Positions 1 through 5,915 are shown, counted from the stretch's first letter. The stretch is DNA of 11,780 nucleotides from an uncultured Ruminiclostridium sp. (GCA_910588335.1 CAJUQV010000045.1:1-11780); one strand, 5' to 3'. Made by a program: numbers and translations. Notes: generated by a model from the sequence alone, not told the origin.

Positions 1-2
1 CC

Positions 3-1370
3 ATCCTGCTGATTATGGCAACCTTTGTCCTGACGGGCCTTTCCATCTGGAAAGCGTCGGAGGCCGCACAGCTTGACCTGCGGCAGAGCTTGGGCGGCAA
101 ATTTGACGTTTTCGTGGATTGGAGCAACAGCCCCTATGTAGTGAAAGAACCCGTCAAAGATGAAGTGGACGAGGAAACCGGCAAGACATCAAGCAGCTTT
201 CTCATGTACTCCACCGTACAATTTACCCCGGAAAATATCGCGGCCATCAAAGGCGTTTCCGGCGTGAAGTATTGCGGCGCAAGGCAGGACAATCTTCTTC
301 CGTTTGATGGGCTTTCCCTTTTTCCCGGAACGATCTCAACCGATGCAAAGTATCAGGGCTACACAAAGGCGCTGGGCGTTTGCAGCACGGAGGATGATGA
401 ACTTTTCACCACCGGTACACTGACGCTGGCGGAAGGGCGGCATATCTCCGCCGACGATACCCATGCGGCAATCATCAGTCAGGACTTGGCGGATAGAAAC
501 GAGTTGAAAATCGGGGATTATCTCACCGCCCATAGTTACAGCATGGAAGATGAAGGCTTTATCGGGCCGGAAATCAGTGTGCAGATCATCGGACTGTTTA
601 CCCCTCATGCGGTGGAGCAGTTTGGGGAAACCGTCACCACCTATGACAAAATCCAGAATCGGGTGTTTGTGGATTTGCAGACCTCGAAAGAGTTTGACGG
701 CGGAGAAATTAACTACGGCTTTTCCGCTCTCCATGTTACCATAAACGACCCGCAGGACATGGCGCGAGTGGTAGCCGATGTCAAGGCCATTCCGGGTATC
801 GACTGGAAAGCCTTTACCGTAGAGGTGGACAATGAAACCTATGAAAACGCCTCCGCTCCGTTGGTTACGCTGAACGAATTGGTCGTGACTCTGCTGATAG
901 TTATCATTGTTGTCAGCGCCGTTATTCTGGCCCTTATCCTGACCCTTTGGACAAAGACCCGCGTCCGCGAAATTGGCGTGTTCCTGTCCGTGGGTATCAG
1001 AAAATCGGCCATCATCGGGCAATATTTGATTGAGGTGCTGCTGATCTCCGTCCTTGCTTTTGGCCTATCCTACTTCACCGGCAACGCCATAGCGGGGCAG
1101 ATCGGTAATCACCTGTTGGAGCAGAATATGCAGACTGAGCCGGAGGACGATAACGACCTTGTATCCGCCGTCGCTGCGGTTGATGTGGGTGCGGACAACC
1201 TCATTCAAAAGCCTCTGCCTACGGAGAACGGAATCCAAGTGCTTGTTGGGCTGGACAACCTTGCCCAACTCTATCTGATTGGCCTTGCCATTGTTATTGT
1301 GGCTGTCAGTACATCGTCCATCACGGTCATGCGGCTGAAACCCCGCGAAATCCTATCTAAAATGAGTTAA
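3..1370 (+). CDS. ABC transporter permease, FtsX/MacB-like (5'-truncated by window edge)
   Basis: This is the membrane subunit of an ABC exporter of the FtsX/MacB/LolE type; it would form the channel or mechanotransmission part that works with the ATPase at 1637. The frame is open to the first base and already reads through a hydrophobic helix (ILLIMATFVLTGLSIW), so the true start lies upstream and the Met at 15 is internal. Counting from that Met, residues ~20-283 form a large extracytoplasmic domain and ~286-312 a membrane helix. A cytoplasmic FtsX-type loop follows (TRVREIGVFLSVGIRKS), then helices near 335-357 and 417-440. The C-terminus LKPREILSKMS is typical of FtsX permeases. Codon choice (many CTG, ATC, GCC) differs from the housekeeping genes further right. 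The substrate cannot be inferred; related systems export peptides or lipoproteins or act in antimicrobial-peptide resistance. Confidence 0.9.
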   Translation: MLLIMATFVLTGLSIWKASEAAQLDLRQSLGGKFDVFVDWSNSPYVVKEPVKDEVDEETGKTSSSFLMYSTVQFTPENIAAIKGVSGVKYCGARQDNLLPFDGLSLFPGTISTDAKYQGYTKALGVCSTEDDELFTTGTLTLAEGRHISADDTHAAIISQDLADRNELKIGDYLTAHSYSMEDEGFIGPEISVQIIGLFTPHAVEQFGETVTTYDKIQNRVFVDLQTSKEFDGGEINYGFSALHVTINDPQDMARVVADVKAIPGIDWKAFTVEVDNETYENASAPLVTLNELVVTLLIVIIVVSAVILALILTLWTKTRVREIGVFLSVGIRKSAIIGQYLIEVLLISVLAFGLSYFTGNAIAGQIGNHLLEQNMQTEPEDDNDLVSAVAAVDVGADNLIQKPLPTENGIQVLVGLDNLAQLYLIGLAIVIVAVSTSSITVMRLKPREILSKMS

Positions 1371-1374
1371 TACC

Positions 1375-1416
1375 AATCCTTTTTAAACTATAAAATCCAT
1401 AGTTTAAAAAAGGATT
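1375..1416. repeat. AT-rich palindrome, copy 1 (after permease)
   Basis: A 17-base arm starting AATCCTTTTTAAACTAT (1375-1391) is mirrored by an 18-base arm at 1399-1416, with one extra A and a 7-base loop. It begins five bases after the permease stop codon. The sequence is closely related to the longer palindrome at 2576-2636. The transcript would fold into a hairpin, but the arms are almost all A-U and no T-run follows, so it is a poor standard intrinsic terminator. It may protect the mRNA end or be a dispersed repeat. Confidence 0.7.
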
Positions 1417-1432
1417 GCACCCAAAACACTAA

Positions 1433-1589
1433 GGCTTGTTTGAAAAATCGGAAACGCCGTCTTTTTGACCCCTAACGGACATCTTCCGGGTCAAAAAGCC
1501 TCGTGAAACGACAGTTTGACTGCGTTTTTTTCCTTGATGCTAACCGGTTTGGGGCAAAAATACGTCATTCCTCTATTTTCAAACAAGCC
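1433..1589. mobile_element. MITE-like element, 157 bp, with TIRs and CTAA duplication
   Basis: The element starts GGCTTGTTTGAAAA and ends with the exact 14-base reverse complement TTTTCAAACAAGCC. It is flanked on both sides by CTAA (1429-1432 and 1590-1593), as expected for a 4-base target duplication. Inside is an 11-base perfect inverted repeat (1461-1471 with 1488-1498, CTTTTTGACCC) with a nested CGGA/TCCG. No ORF or transposase is present, so it would need a transposase supplied in trans. CTAA fits the YTAR target pattern of some IS5-family elements; that family assignment is inference. It sits between the permease and ATPase genes of one export module. Confidence 0.7.
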
Positions 1590-1636
1590 CTAATCCAACA
1601 GTTTTAAAAAAGATTAGTATGAAAGGATGGACTATC

Positions 1637-2272
1637 ATGCCTATATTAGAAGTAAAAAATGTTTCCTTTGCCTACGAGAAGGACAAGGCAGTTTTACAGA
1701 ACGTCAGCGCAGAACTGGAAACCGGGAAAATGTATGTCATCCTCGGCCCGTCCGGGTCAGGCAAGACTACGCTGCTTTCCCTGCTGGGCGGGCTGGACGT
1801 GCCGACAAATGGCAGCATCCTGTTTGACGGCGAGGACATAAAGGCAAAGGGATCGGAACACCACCGCAGTAACCATATTTCGCTGATTTTCCAAAGCTAT
1901 AATCTGATCGACTACATGACGCCCGTTGAAAATGTGCGGCTTACCGCCAAGCTGGACGCCGCCCCCATTCTGGAACGGCTGGGGCTGGAGCAGGACGAGA
2001 TCACCCGAAATGTGCTGAAACTGTCCGGCGGACAGCAGCAGCGGGTGGCGATTGCGCGGGCGTTGGCTTCAGATGCTCCGGTCATTCTGGCGGACGAGCC
2101 GACCGGGAACCTGGATGTAGACACCGCCGAGAAGATCACAGCCATTTTGAAAGAGAGCGCCCATGCGTTCGGGAAATGTGCGGTGGTCGTGACGCACTCC
2201 GGCGAAGTGGCAAAACAGGCGGATGTGGTGCTGGAAATCAAGCGTGGACATTTGAAAGAGAGGGAAATTTGA
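1637..2272 (+). CDS. ABC transporter ATP-binding protein (LolD/MacB type)
   Basis: This is the cytoplasmic nucleotide-binding subunit (211 aa) that powers the FtsX-like permease upstream. All ABC motifs are intact: Walker A GPSGSGKTT (37-45), Q-loop Gln86 in FQSYNL, signature LSGGQQQR (129-136), Walker B VILADEPTGNLD (149-160) and the switch His187 in VVVTHS. The DEPTGNLD string is typical of the LolD/MacB/FtsE branch. I chose the ATG at 1637 over an in-frame ATG at 1619 because AAAGGA lies at a proper distance upstream and the protein then begins MPILEVKNVSFAYE, the usual family start. The gene overlaps the lipoprotein gene by one base (TGATG), implying translational coupling. At 211 aa it is slightly short for the family because the helical segment between Q-loop and signature is compact. 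Confidence 0.95.
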   Translation: MPILEVKNVSFAYEKDKAVLQNVSAELETGKMYVILGPSGSGKTTLLSLLGGLDVPTNGSILFDGEDIKAKGSEHHRSNHISLIFQSYNLIDYMTPVENVRLTAKLDAAPILERLGLEQDEITRNVLKLSGGQQQRVAIARALASDAPVILADEPTGNLDVDTAEKITAILKESAHAFGKCAVVVTHSGEVAKQADVVLEIKRGHLKEREI

Positions 2273-2526
2273 TGAAAAAATTTATGATAATTTTGGTTTG
2301 TGGCCTGCTTCTCGTTGTCGGCTGTACCGATCAGAAAGACAGCGGCGATCGGAACACGAATTTGAAGAACTCTGTGGAAATTGATGATACAGACATCAAG
2401 ATTGACACCGAACCGGGATTGGGCAGCGAGGACAATTCCGACAATGTATCCTTACCTGACGGCTTTACCTACAGCTTCCGTGACCCTGACAATGCGAATG
2501 GTATTGTAGTCACACCAAAGAAGTAA
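2272..2526 (+). CDS. Small lipoprotein encoded with the ABC exporter
   Basis: This 84-aa protein starts on the A of the ATPase stop codon (TGATG), with GAGAGGGA as ribosome binding site. The N-terminus MKKFMIILVCGLLLVVGC is a lipoprotein signal: two Lys, a hydrophobic core and a VVGC lipobox, so Cys18 would be lipidated after cleavage. The mature part of about 67 residues is very acidic (many Asp and Glu), looks flexible, and contains a FTYSFRDPDNANG stretch near the end. I recognise no domain. The one-base overlap places it in the exporter operon, where it could be a surface accessory or sensor subunit. That role is inference from position; the lipoprotein call comes from the sequence. Confidence 0.8.
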   Translation: MKKFMIILVCGLLLVVGCTDQKDSGDRNTNLKNSVEIDDTDIKIDTEPGLGSEDNSDNVSLPDGFTYSFRDPDNANGIVVTPKK

Positions 2527-2575
2527 AAAAATTCCCGTTTCACACAGGTTCCATATTGGGAAAACTGAATACGAC

Positions 2576-2636
2576 TGATACCAAACCCTTTTTAAATTAT
2601 GGATAAAATACATAGTTTAAAAAGGATTTGGTATCA
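2576..2636. repeat. AT-rich palindrome, copy 2 (26-base arms)
   Basis: The arms at 2576-2601 (starting TGATACCAAACCC) and 2611-2636 (ending GGATTTGGTATCA) are reverse complements except for two positions, around a 9-base loop. The inner part matches copy 1 at 1375-1416. It lies 49 bases after the lipoprotein stop and at the point where base and codon use changes. It may end transcription of the export module or be a dispersed palindromic repeat. No T-run follows on either strand. From here to 2704 I see no gene beyond a 25-codon open frame with no clear ribosome binding site. Confidence 0.75.
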
Positions 2637-2704
2637 GATGCGGCGTTTATCTATCCCTACAAAGGAATATGCGGCGCTCAGCCTGCGTTATAATCCGCGT
2701 AATT

Positions 2705-3499
2705 TTAATTTTTAAAAAACATTCCCGCTGTCATGTCAAGATAATTATGTCCCTCGTATTGCGGATATCTCTTATTTGCCTCGGCTTTAAATTCCTCTGC
2801 GTTTTTGCTGTCCGAAGCAATATTCTTGATATCCTCAAGATAAGCGATTTTGGTCTCCGCGTCTTTAAGATCTTCGGGTGTGTAGTGAGAGGTCAAAATA
2901 AGATCGTATCCTTTTTCAATATATCCGCGAAGCTCGCTAATTATTGCGTCGGCGTGATCCGCTCCCGCTACTATGGAGTGACAGTCATGTCCGAGCATAT
3001 GTGTATAAACGGCGTTTATCTCCGGTATCTCTATATTGAAAGCATCCGACGTCTGTCTGACATTGAAATCAATACCGCCTATTGTTACTTTTCCTTCTCC
3101 GATAATGTTTGTGATATTGTGTATCGAGCCGTCGAAGCTGTCGCCGAAGGCGGCGATGAAATTATCAATAAGTACTTTTCCTCCGCCATTTTCGGAATAG
3201 TCTGCGGCGTTCTGTGTGGCATATTTGGGTGAATCGGGCAGAAACGTACCTCCCGCTCCGTGGTACGATACTAAAACGCCCGCGATATCAACAGCATCAA
3301 GATATTTTTCCAGCTCCCTGTTGTTGTCAAAAAAACAAGGTGATTCGATAATTACGGCCTTGCCGTTCTTTTCCACTACGAAAACCTCATCACTGATAAG
3401 GTCGTTGGTTTTGTAGGCGTGCAGCTTTACTTCACCGAAGTCGTAAATGTTTGCCTCACCCTTGCCGAGCTTAACGGTTTTAAAAGTGTTTTTGTTCAT
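2705..3499 (-). CDS. Metallo-beta-lactamase-fold-like protein with degenerate metal site
   Basis: The protein has 264 aa. The ATG at 3499 was chosen because a perfect GGAGGT lies seven bases upstream; the in-frame extension to 3562 would run through the promoter. The layout resembles MBL-fold hydrolases: an N-terminal strand-rich part (VFVVEKNGKAVIIESP, 40-54), VAGVL-type strand plus VSYHGAGG (77-84) where the HxHxDH metal motif is expected, a His-rich THMLGHDCHS (166-175), and LILTSHYTPED (200-210) where the last metal His normally sits. Only one His (H80) remains at the first motif and its Asp is absent, so classic two-metal hydrolysis is doubtful. The fold assignment is from pattern, not a search. 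It is divergent from the HxlR regulator gene and probably its target. Substrate unknown. Confidence 0.7.
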   Translation of the reverse strand: MNKNTFKTVKLGKGEANIYDFGEVKLHAYKTNDLISDEVFVVEKNGKAVIIESPCFFDNNRELEKYLDAVDIAGVLVSYHGAGGTFLPDSPKYATQNAADYSENGGGKVLIDNFIAAFGDSFDGSIHNITNIIGEGKVTIGGIDFNVRQTSDAFNIEIPEINAVYTHMLGHDCHSIVAGADHADAIISELRGYIEKGYDLILTSHYTPEDLKDAETKIAYLEDIKNIASDSKNAEEFKAEANKRYPQYEGHNYLDMTAGMFFKN

Positions 3500-3550
3500 A
3501 ATGCTACCTCCGAGAGTTGTTTTGTGGGGAGCTTTTCTCCCTGTGATTAC

Positions 3551-3579
3551 ATTATACCTCATACGATATTACCTGTAAA
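3551..3579 (-). promoter_or_regulatory. Promoter of the MBL-like gene
   Basis: On the minus strand TTTACA (3579-3574) and TATAAT (3556-3551) are separated by exactly 17 bases. Transcription would begin near 3544, leaving a leader of about 45 bases that contains a short GGGAG/CTCCC hairpin before the GGAGGT ribosome binding site. Confidence 0.75.
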
Positions 3580-3591
3580 GTACGCACTTTA
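3576..3591. promoter_or_regulatory. Palindrome over the -35 of the MBL-like gene
   Basis: TAAAGT-ACGC-ACTTTA is a perfect 6+6 inverted repeat overlapping the -35 box of the minus-strand promoter. Its size suits a dimeric winged-helix regulator such as the HxlR protein encoded at 3765; binding is inference. Confidence 0.4.
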
Positions 3592-3600
3592 TTGTGGTAT

Positions 3601-3643
3601 GGTTACTTTTTGGTAACAAATGAACGGTTGCTTTTCGGTAACA
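3601..3643. promoter_or_regulatory. Tandem inverted-repeat sites, candidate HxlR operators
   Basis: Two 18-base units, GGTTACTTTTTGGTAACA (3601-3618) and GGTTGCTTTTCGGTAACA (3626-3643), repeat head to tail with 25-base phasing and differ at two positions. Each is itself an inverted repeat (GTTAC-N6-GTAAC; the second has GTTGC in its left arm). They lie about 57-99 bases upstream of the predicted MBL-gene start, a position more typical of activation than of blocking. HxlR/DUF24 proteins are known to bind short inverted repeats of this kind. Confidence 0.55.
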
Positions 3644-3695
3644 ATTTTTGTTTGGGGACATTGGATGGGTTGTGAACATAAAAATTTTTTTCTTA

Positions 3696-3724
3696 TTGAC
3701 TTGCTTTAATGTCAATGTTATAAT
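3696..3724 (+). promoter_or_regulatory. Promoter of the HxlR regulator gene
   Basis: TTGACT (3696-3701) and TATAAT (3719-3724) are separated by 17 bases, close to the sigma-A consensus. An inverted repeat ATTGAC-N10-GTCAAT (3695-3716) covers the -35 box and most of the spacer, which would suit autorepression. Confidence 0.8.
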
Positions 3725-3764
3725 TGAAATTAGAATAAAATGTGCACTTTTTTCGGAGGCAAAT

Positions 3765-4115
3765 ATGGAAAATGACTTCAATAAGCCTGCGGTGCCGGCA
3801 AAAGAGATTCCCGCATGTCCCGTGGAAATTACGCTTATGTTGATAAGCGATAAATGGAAGGTTCTTATACTACGTGATCTTTTAACCGGAACAAAAAGAT
3901 TCGGCGAGCTAAAAAAATCCCTGAGCGGCGTTTCGCAAAAGGTTTTGACCGCCCAACTTCGGACAATGGAGGTAAGCGGACTTCTGGAACGTACAATATA
4001 CCCCGAAGTGCCGCCGAGAGTGGAATATACCCTTACCGAACTTGGAAAAAGTCTTAAGCCCGTTCTTGATTCAATGCGGATTTGGGGAGAGGAGTATAAG
4101 CTGAAAAATTTATGA
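3765..4115 (+). CDS. HxlR (DUF24) family winged-helix regulator
   Basis: The 116-aa DNA-binding regulator starts at 3765, seven bases after a strong CGGAGG; the longer in-frame start at 3648 lies upstream of the promoter and is rejected. The family hallmark is complete: CPVEITLMLISDKWKVLILRDL (18-39), then TKRFGELKKSL, VSQKVLTAQLRTMEVSGLLERTIYPEVPPRVEYTLTELGKSL as recognition helix and wing, and a C-terminal dimer helix. Cys18 is the conserved N-terminal cysteine that in YodB, CatR and HypR senses quinones, aldehydes or disulfide stress. It is transcribed away from the MBL-like gene, and the intergenic space holds several inverted repeats, so it likely controls that gene and itself. Whether it activates or represses is not visible. 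Confidence 0.93.
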   Translation: MENDFNKPAVPAKEIPACPVEITLMLISDKWKVLILRDLLTGTKRFGELKKSLSGVSQKVLTAQLRTMEVSGLLERTIYPEVPPRVEYTLTELGKSLKPVLDSMRIWGEEYKLKNL

Positions 4116-4236
4116 TTTATTGTTTATACTTATCGGATAATATTACTTGTTTTATACAAAAACAATAGAATTCCGAAAGTCCCATTTCTCTTTCGTGTTG
4201 ATGAATGTAATCGATGTCGATTTCACTAATCGCAGT

Positions 4237-4265
4237 TTGAAATCGGAAATTGGTCAAGGTATAAC
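4237..4265 (+). promoter_or_regulatory. Promoter upstream of the GNAT leader
   Basis: TTGAAA (4237-4242) and TATAAC (4260-4265) with a 17-base spacer. Transcription would start near 4272, about 185 bases before the GNAT start codon. The stretch between the HxlR stop and this promoter (4116-4236) holds only AT-rich sequence with a weak TTGTTTT/AAAACAA fold and no gene that I can support. Confidence 0.6.
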
Positions 4266-4271
4266 CGCTGC

Positions 4272-4455
4272 GGACGTCCTCCACTTCTTAGGCAGCACGG
4301 GTTTATGAGACTTTGCAAATAAAATCTCTTCATATCCTGGTTCAGTGGAGGATAAAAATTTCACTGAACCGAGATATGGCTTTGTAATTTCGGCAGTTTG
4401 TTTAAGCTGCGCTTTAATCAGAGTGACAAATCGCGATTTGAGGAAGGATATCAGC
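4272..4455 (+). promoter_or_regulatory. Structured 5' leader of the GNAT gene, possible attenuator
   Basis: The leader contains a strong hairpin: CATATC..GGTTCAGTG (4331-4347) pairs with CACTGAACC..GATATG (4362-4378), with two unpaired positions. The 3' part of its left arm (AGTGGAGGA, 4344-4352) is also an exact 9-base complement of TCCTCCACT upstream (4277-4285), so the two pairings exclude each other. Between them lies a mini-ORF, ATG at 4305 reading MRLCK then stop at 4320-4322. A second GCAG/CTGC fold near 4393-4411 and a perfect AAATCGCGATTT palindrome (4428-4439) follow. No clear T-run terminator is seen, so the switching mechanism, if any, is inference. I recognise no known riboswitch or T-box. 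Confidence 0.4.
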
Positions 4456-4986
4456 ATGATATATTACCAGACAAACAGTCTTGTAATCAGGAATATGAAA
4501 CAACTTGATGCACAAATCTTTACAGATGAAGAAATTGCCCAAGGATGGCATACAGATATTTCCAAATACCTGATGAGATTGAAGGATCAAGCGGAAGGGA
4601 AAAGCATTTCATTGACAGCGGAATATGAAGGCTATCCTGCTGGATATGTAAATGTGTATCTGATCGGATTGGGTGGCCCCTTTTGTGGAATGAAACTTCC
4701 TGAAATCGTTGATTTTGGTGTTTTAGAAAAATATCGCAGAAAAGGCATCGGAAGTAAATTGATGGATGTGGCCGAGCAAATTGCCGGACAGTATGCGGAT
4801 ACAGTATGGCTCGGTGTTGGTCTTCATAGCGGATATGGGAGTGCACAGCGGATGTATGTGAAACGCGGGTACATTCCGGATGGTTCGGGTATATGGTATC
4901 AGGACAGACAATGCAGGCCGTATGAAGCTGGAATTGCTAATGATGATGAACTTGTCCTATATCTTTCAAAAGAACTGCATAATTAA
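4456..4986 (+). CDS. GNAT-family N-acetyltransferase
   Basis: The predicted 176-aa soluble enzyme would transfer an acetyl group from acetyl-CoA to an unknown amine. The acetyl-CoA site is clear: VDFGVLEKYRRKGIGSKLM (85-103) carries the R/Q-x-x-G-x-G/A pyrophosphate loop as RRKGIG (94-99). It is followed by the usual helix, a WLGVGLHSGYGSAQRMYVKRGYIPDG block (motif B, 118-143) and a C-terminal strand (DDELVLYLSKEL). The ATG at 4456 has AGGAAGG nine bases upstream; the longer in-frame GTG at 4345 lies in the leader hairpin without a ribosome binding site. The gene has its own promoter and leader. The family includes antibiotic- and polyamine-modifying enzymes, but nothing here fixes the substrate. 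Confidence 0.9.
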   Translation: MIYYQTNSLVIRNMKQLDAQIFTDEEIAQGWHTDISKYLMRLKDQAEGKSISLTAEYEGYPAGYVNVYLIGLGGPFCGMKLPEIVDFGVLEKYRRKGIGSKLMDVAEQIAGQYADTVWLGVGLHSGYGSAQRMYVKRGYIPDGSGIWYQDRQCRPYEAGIANDDELVLYLSKELHN

Positions 4987-5003
4987 TAAATTCCGGTTTA
5001 TCC

Positions 5004-5040
5004 GGCAGTGGTGCTGGCTCACTGCCTATTCCGTCATTTT
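5004..5040 (+). terminator. Weak intrinsic terminator after the GNAT gene
   Basis: GGCAGTG (5004-5010) pairs with CACTGCC (5020-5026) around a 9-base loop, 18 bases after the GNAT stop. The T-rich tail is poor (TATTCCGTCATTTT), so termination may be incomplete. Confidence 0.4.
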
Positions 5041-5105
5041 GACAAAAGGAAAATTTAACAGACGTTTATCAGTATGAAAGAGGAAAGTATTTCCGCAATC
5101 GGGAG

Positions 5106-5134
5106 TTGACATTTTTTCACCGATATGATATACT
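5106..5134 (+). promoter_or_regulatory. Promoter of the carbonic anhydrase gene
   Basis: A consensus TTGACA (5106-5111), 17-base spacer and TATACT (5129-5134). The transcript would carry a leader of about 105 bases containing a small CGCCG-TAATC-CGGCG hairpin (5189-5203) before the GGAGG ribosome binding site. No known riboswitch was recognised in it. Confidence 0.8.
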
Positions 5135-5245
5135 GATTATAGATTTAATTCCAAAAAAATCAAGCCGACTGTACGAATTTTCTCAAAACGCCGTAATCCG
5201 GCGCAAAGGCTATGATTTCTTTAAAAGAAAGGAACGGAGGATAAT

Positions 5246-5803
5246 ATGAACAATCAGGCAATGCCCGCCGAAAAGGCACTGGAAAAACTGAAAGAAGGAA
5301 ACAAAACCTATATTAATTCCGCTTCAAATCCCGGAGATGTTTCAGTTCAGATCAGGAAAAAAACCTGTGACGAGGGACAGTTCCCTTACGCGATAGTGAT
5401 CACCTGCTCCGATTCGAGAGTTATTCCCGAAAGCATTTTTTCTGCGGGAATAGGTGAGATTTTCACAATACGCGTGGCGGGCAATGTAATGGATAATCAT
5501 CAGCTCGGAAGCGTGGATTACGCCGCCGATCATTTGGGAAGCAAGCTGGTGGTTGTTCTCGGTCATACCCACTGTGGAGCTGTAGGCGCCGCGCTGAGCA
5601 GCAAGCCCGAAGGATACATAAAAACCATAACCGATGAGATACTTAAAGCGGCGGGCGATGAAAAAGACGAAAACAAGGCGTGCATTCTTAACGTTGAAAG
5701 AAGCGTTAAGATTATAAAGGACAGTCTTAAGCTTTCTGAAGGCACTTTGGTCTGCGGTGCGGTTTACGATATTGAAAGTGGTAAGGTGGATTTTCTTGAC
5801 TGA
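5246..5803 (+). CDS. Beta-class carbonic anhydrase
   Basis: This cytosolic zinc enzyme interconverts CO2 and bicarbonate, feeding carboxylases and buffering pH. The beta-class signature is complete: VITCSDSRV (51-59) supplies zinc ligand Cys54 and the Asp56/Arg58 dyad, and LGHTHCGAV (105-113) supplies His107 and Cys110. The strand IFTIRVAGNVM (72-82) also matches the family. At 185 aa it is a little short of the usual 190-220 but no motif is missing; it has no signal peptide. GGAGGATAAT sits just before the ATG. With its own promoter and terminator it is a single-gene unit. The exact subgroup cannot be assigned without a tree. Confidence 0.95.
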   Translation: MNNQAMPAEKALEKLKEGNKTYINSASNPGDVSVQIRKKTCDEGQFPYAIVITCSDSRVIPESIFSAGIGEIFTIRVAGNVMDNHQLGSVDYAADHLGSKLVVVLGHTHCGAVGAALSSKPEGYIKTITDEILKAAGDEKDENKACILNVERSVKIIKDSLKLSEGTLVCGAVYDIESGKVDFLD

Positions 5804-5824
5804 AAGTTAAATTGATATAAGTAT

Positions 5825-5869
5825 ATAACAGCCTATTTATAACCAAACGGGCTGTTATTATTTTTTTTC
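5825..5869 (+). terminator. Intrinsic terminator after carbonic anhydrase
   Basis: ATAACAGCC (5825-5833) pairs with GGCTGTTAT (5850-5858) and is followed by TATTTTTTTTC. It isolates the carbonic anhydrase gene from aspS. Confidence 0.85.
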
Positions 5870-5886
5870 ACTTTATCTTCTTATAC

Positions 5887-5915
5887 TTGAAAAAACAAGC
5901 TTTTTGTGATATACT
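5887..5915 (+). promoter_or_regulatory. Promoter of aspS
   Basis: TTGAAA (5887-5892), 17-base spacer, TATACT (5910-5915). The leader to the ATG at 5970 is only about 48 bases, with AAAGAAAGGA as ribosome binding site, so no T-box leader can be present. Confidence 0.75.

Noticed and set aside
336..1022. Long minus-strand ORF (228 codons) inside the permease gene
   Set aside because: It is antisense to a well-supported FtsX-like permease, has no family motif, and is low-complexity in the manner of shadow frames.
2669..3232. 187-codon plus-strand ORF opposite the MBL-like gene
   Set aside because: Cys/Ile/Val-rich with no ribosome binding site. The minus strand has a promoter, a GGAGGT site and a coherent protein.
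4254..4457. 67-codon minus-strand ORF over the GNAT leader
   Set aside because: No ribosome binding site or domain. The same bases form promoter and RNA-structure elements on the plus strand, which explain the conservation-like appearance better.
5141..5245. Carbonic anhydrase leader considered as a riboswitch
   Set aside because: Only one short CGCCG/CGGCG hairpin and a TTTCTTT/AAAGAAA fold are visible; there is no conserved core of a known class.
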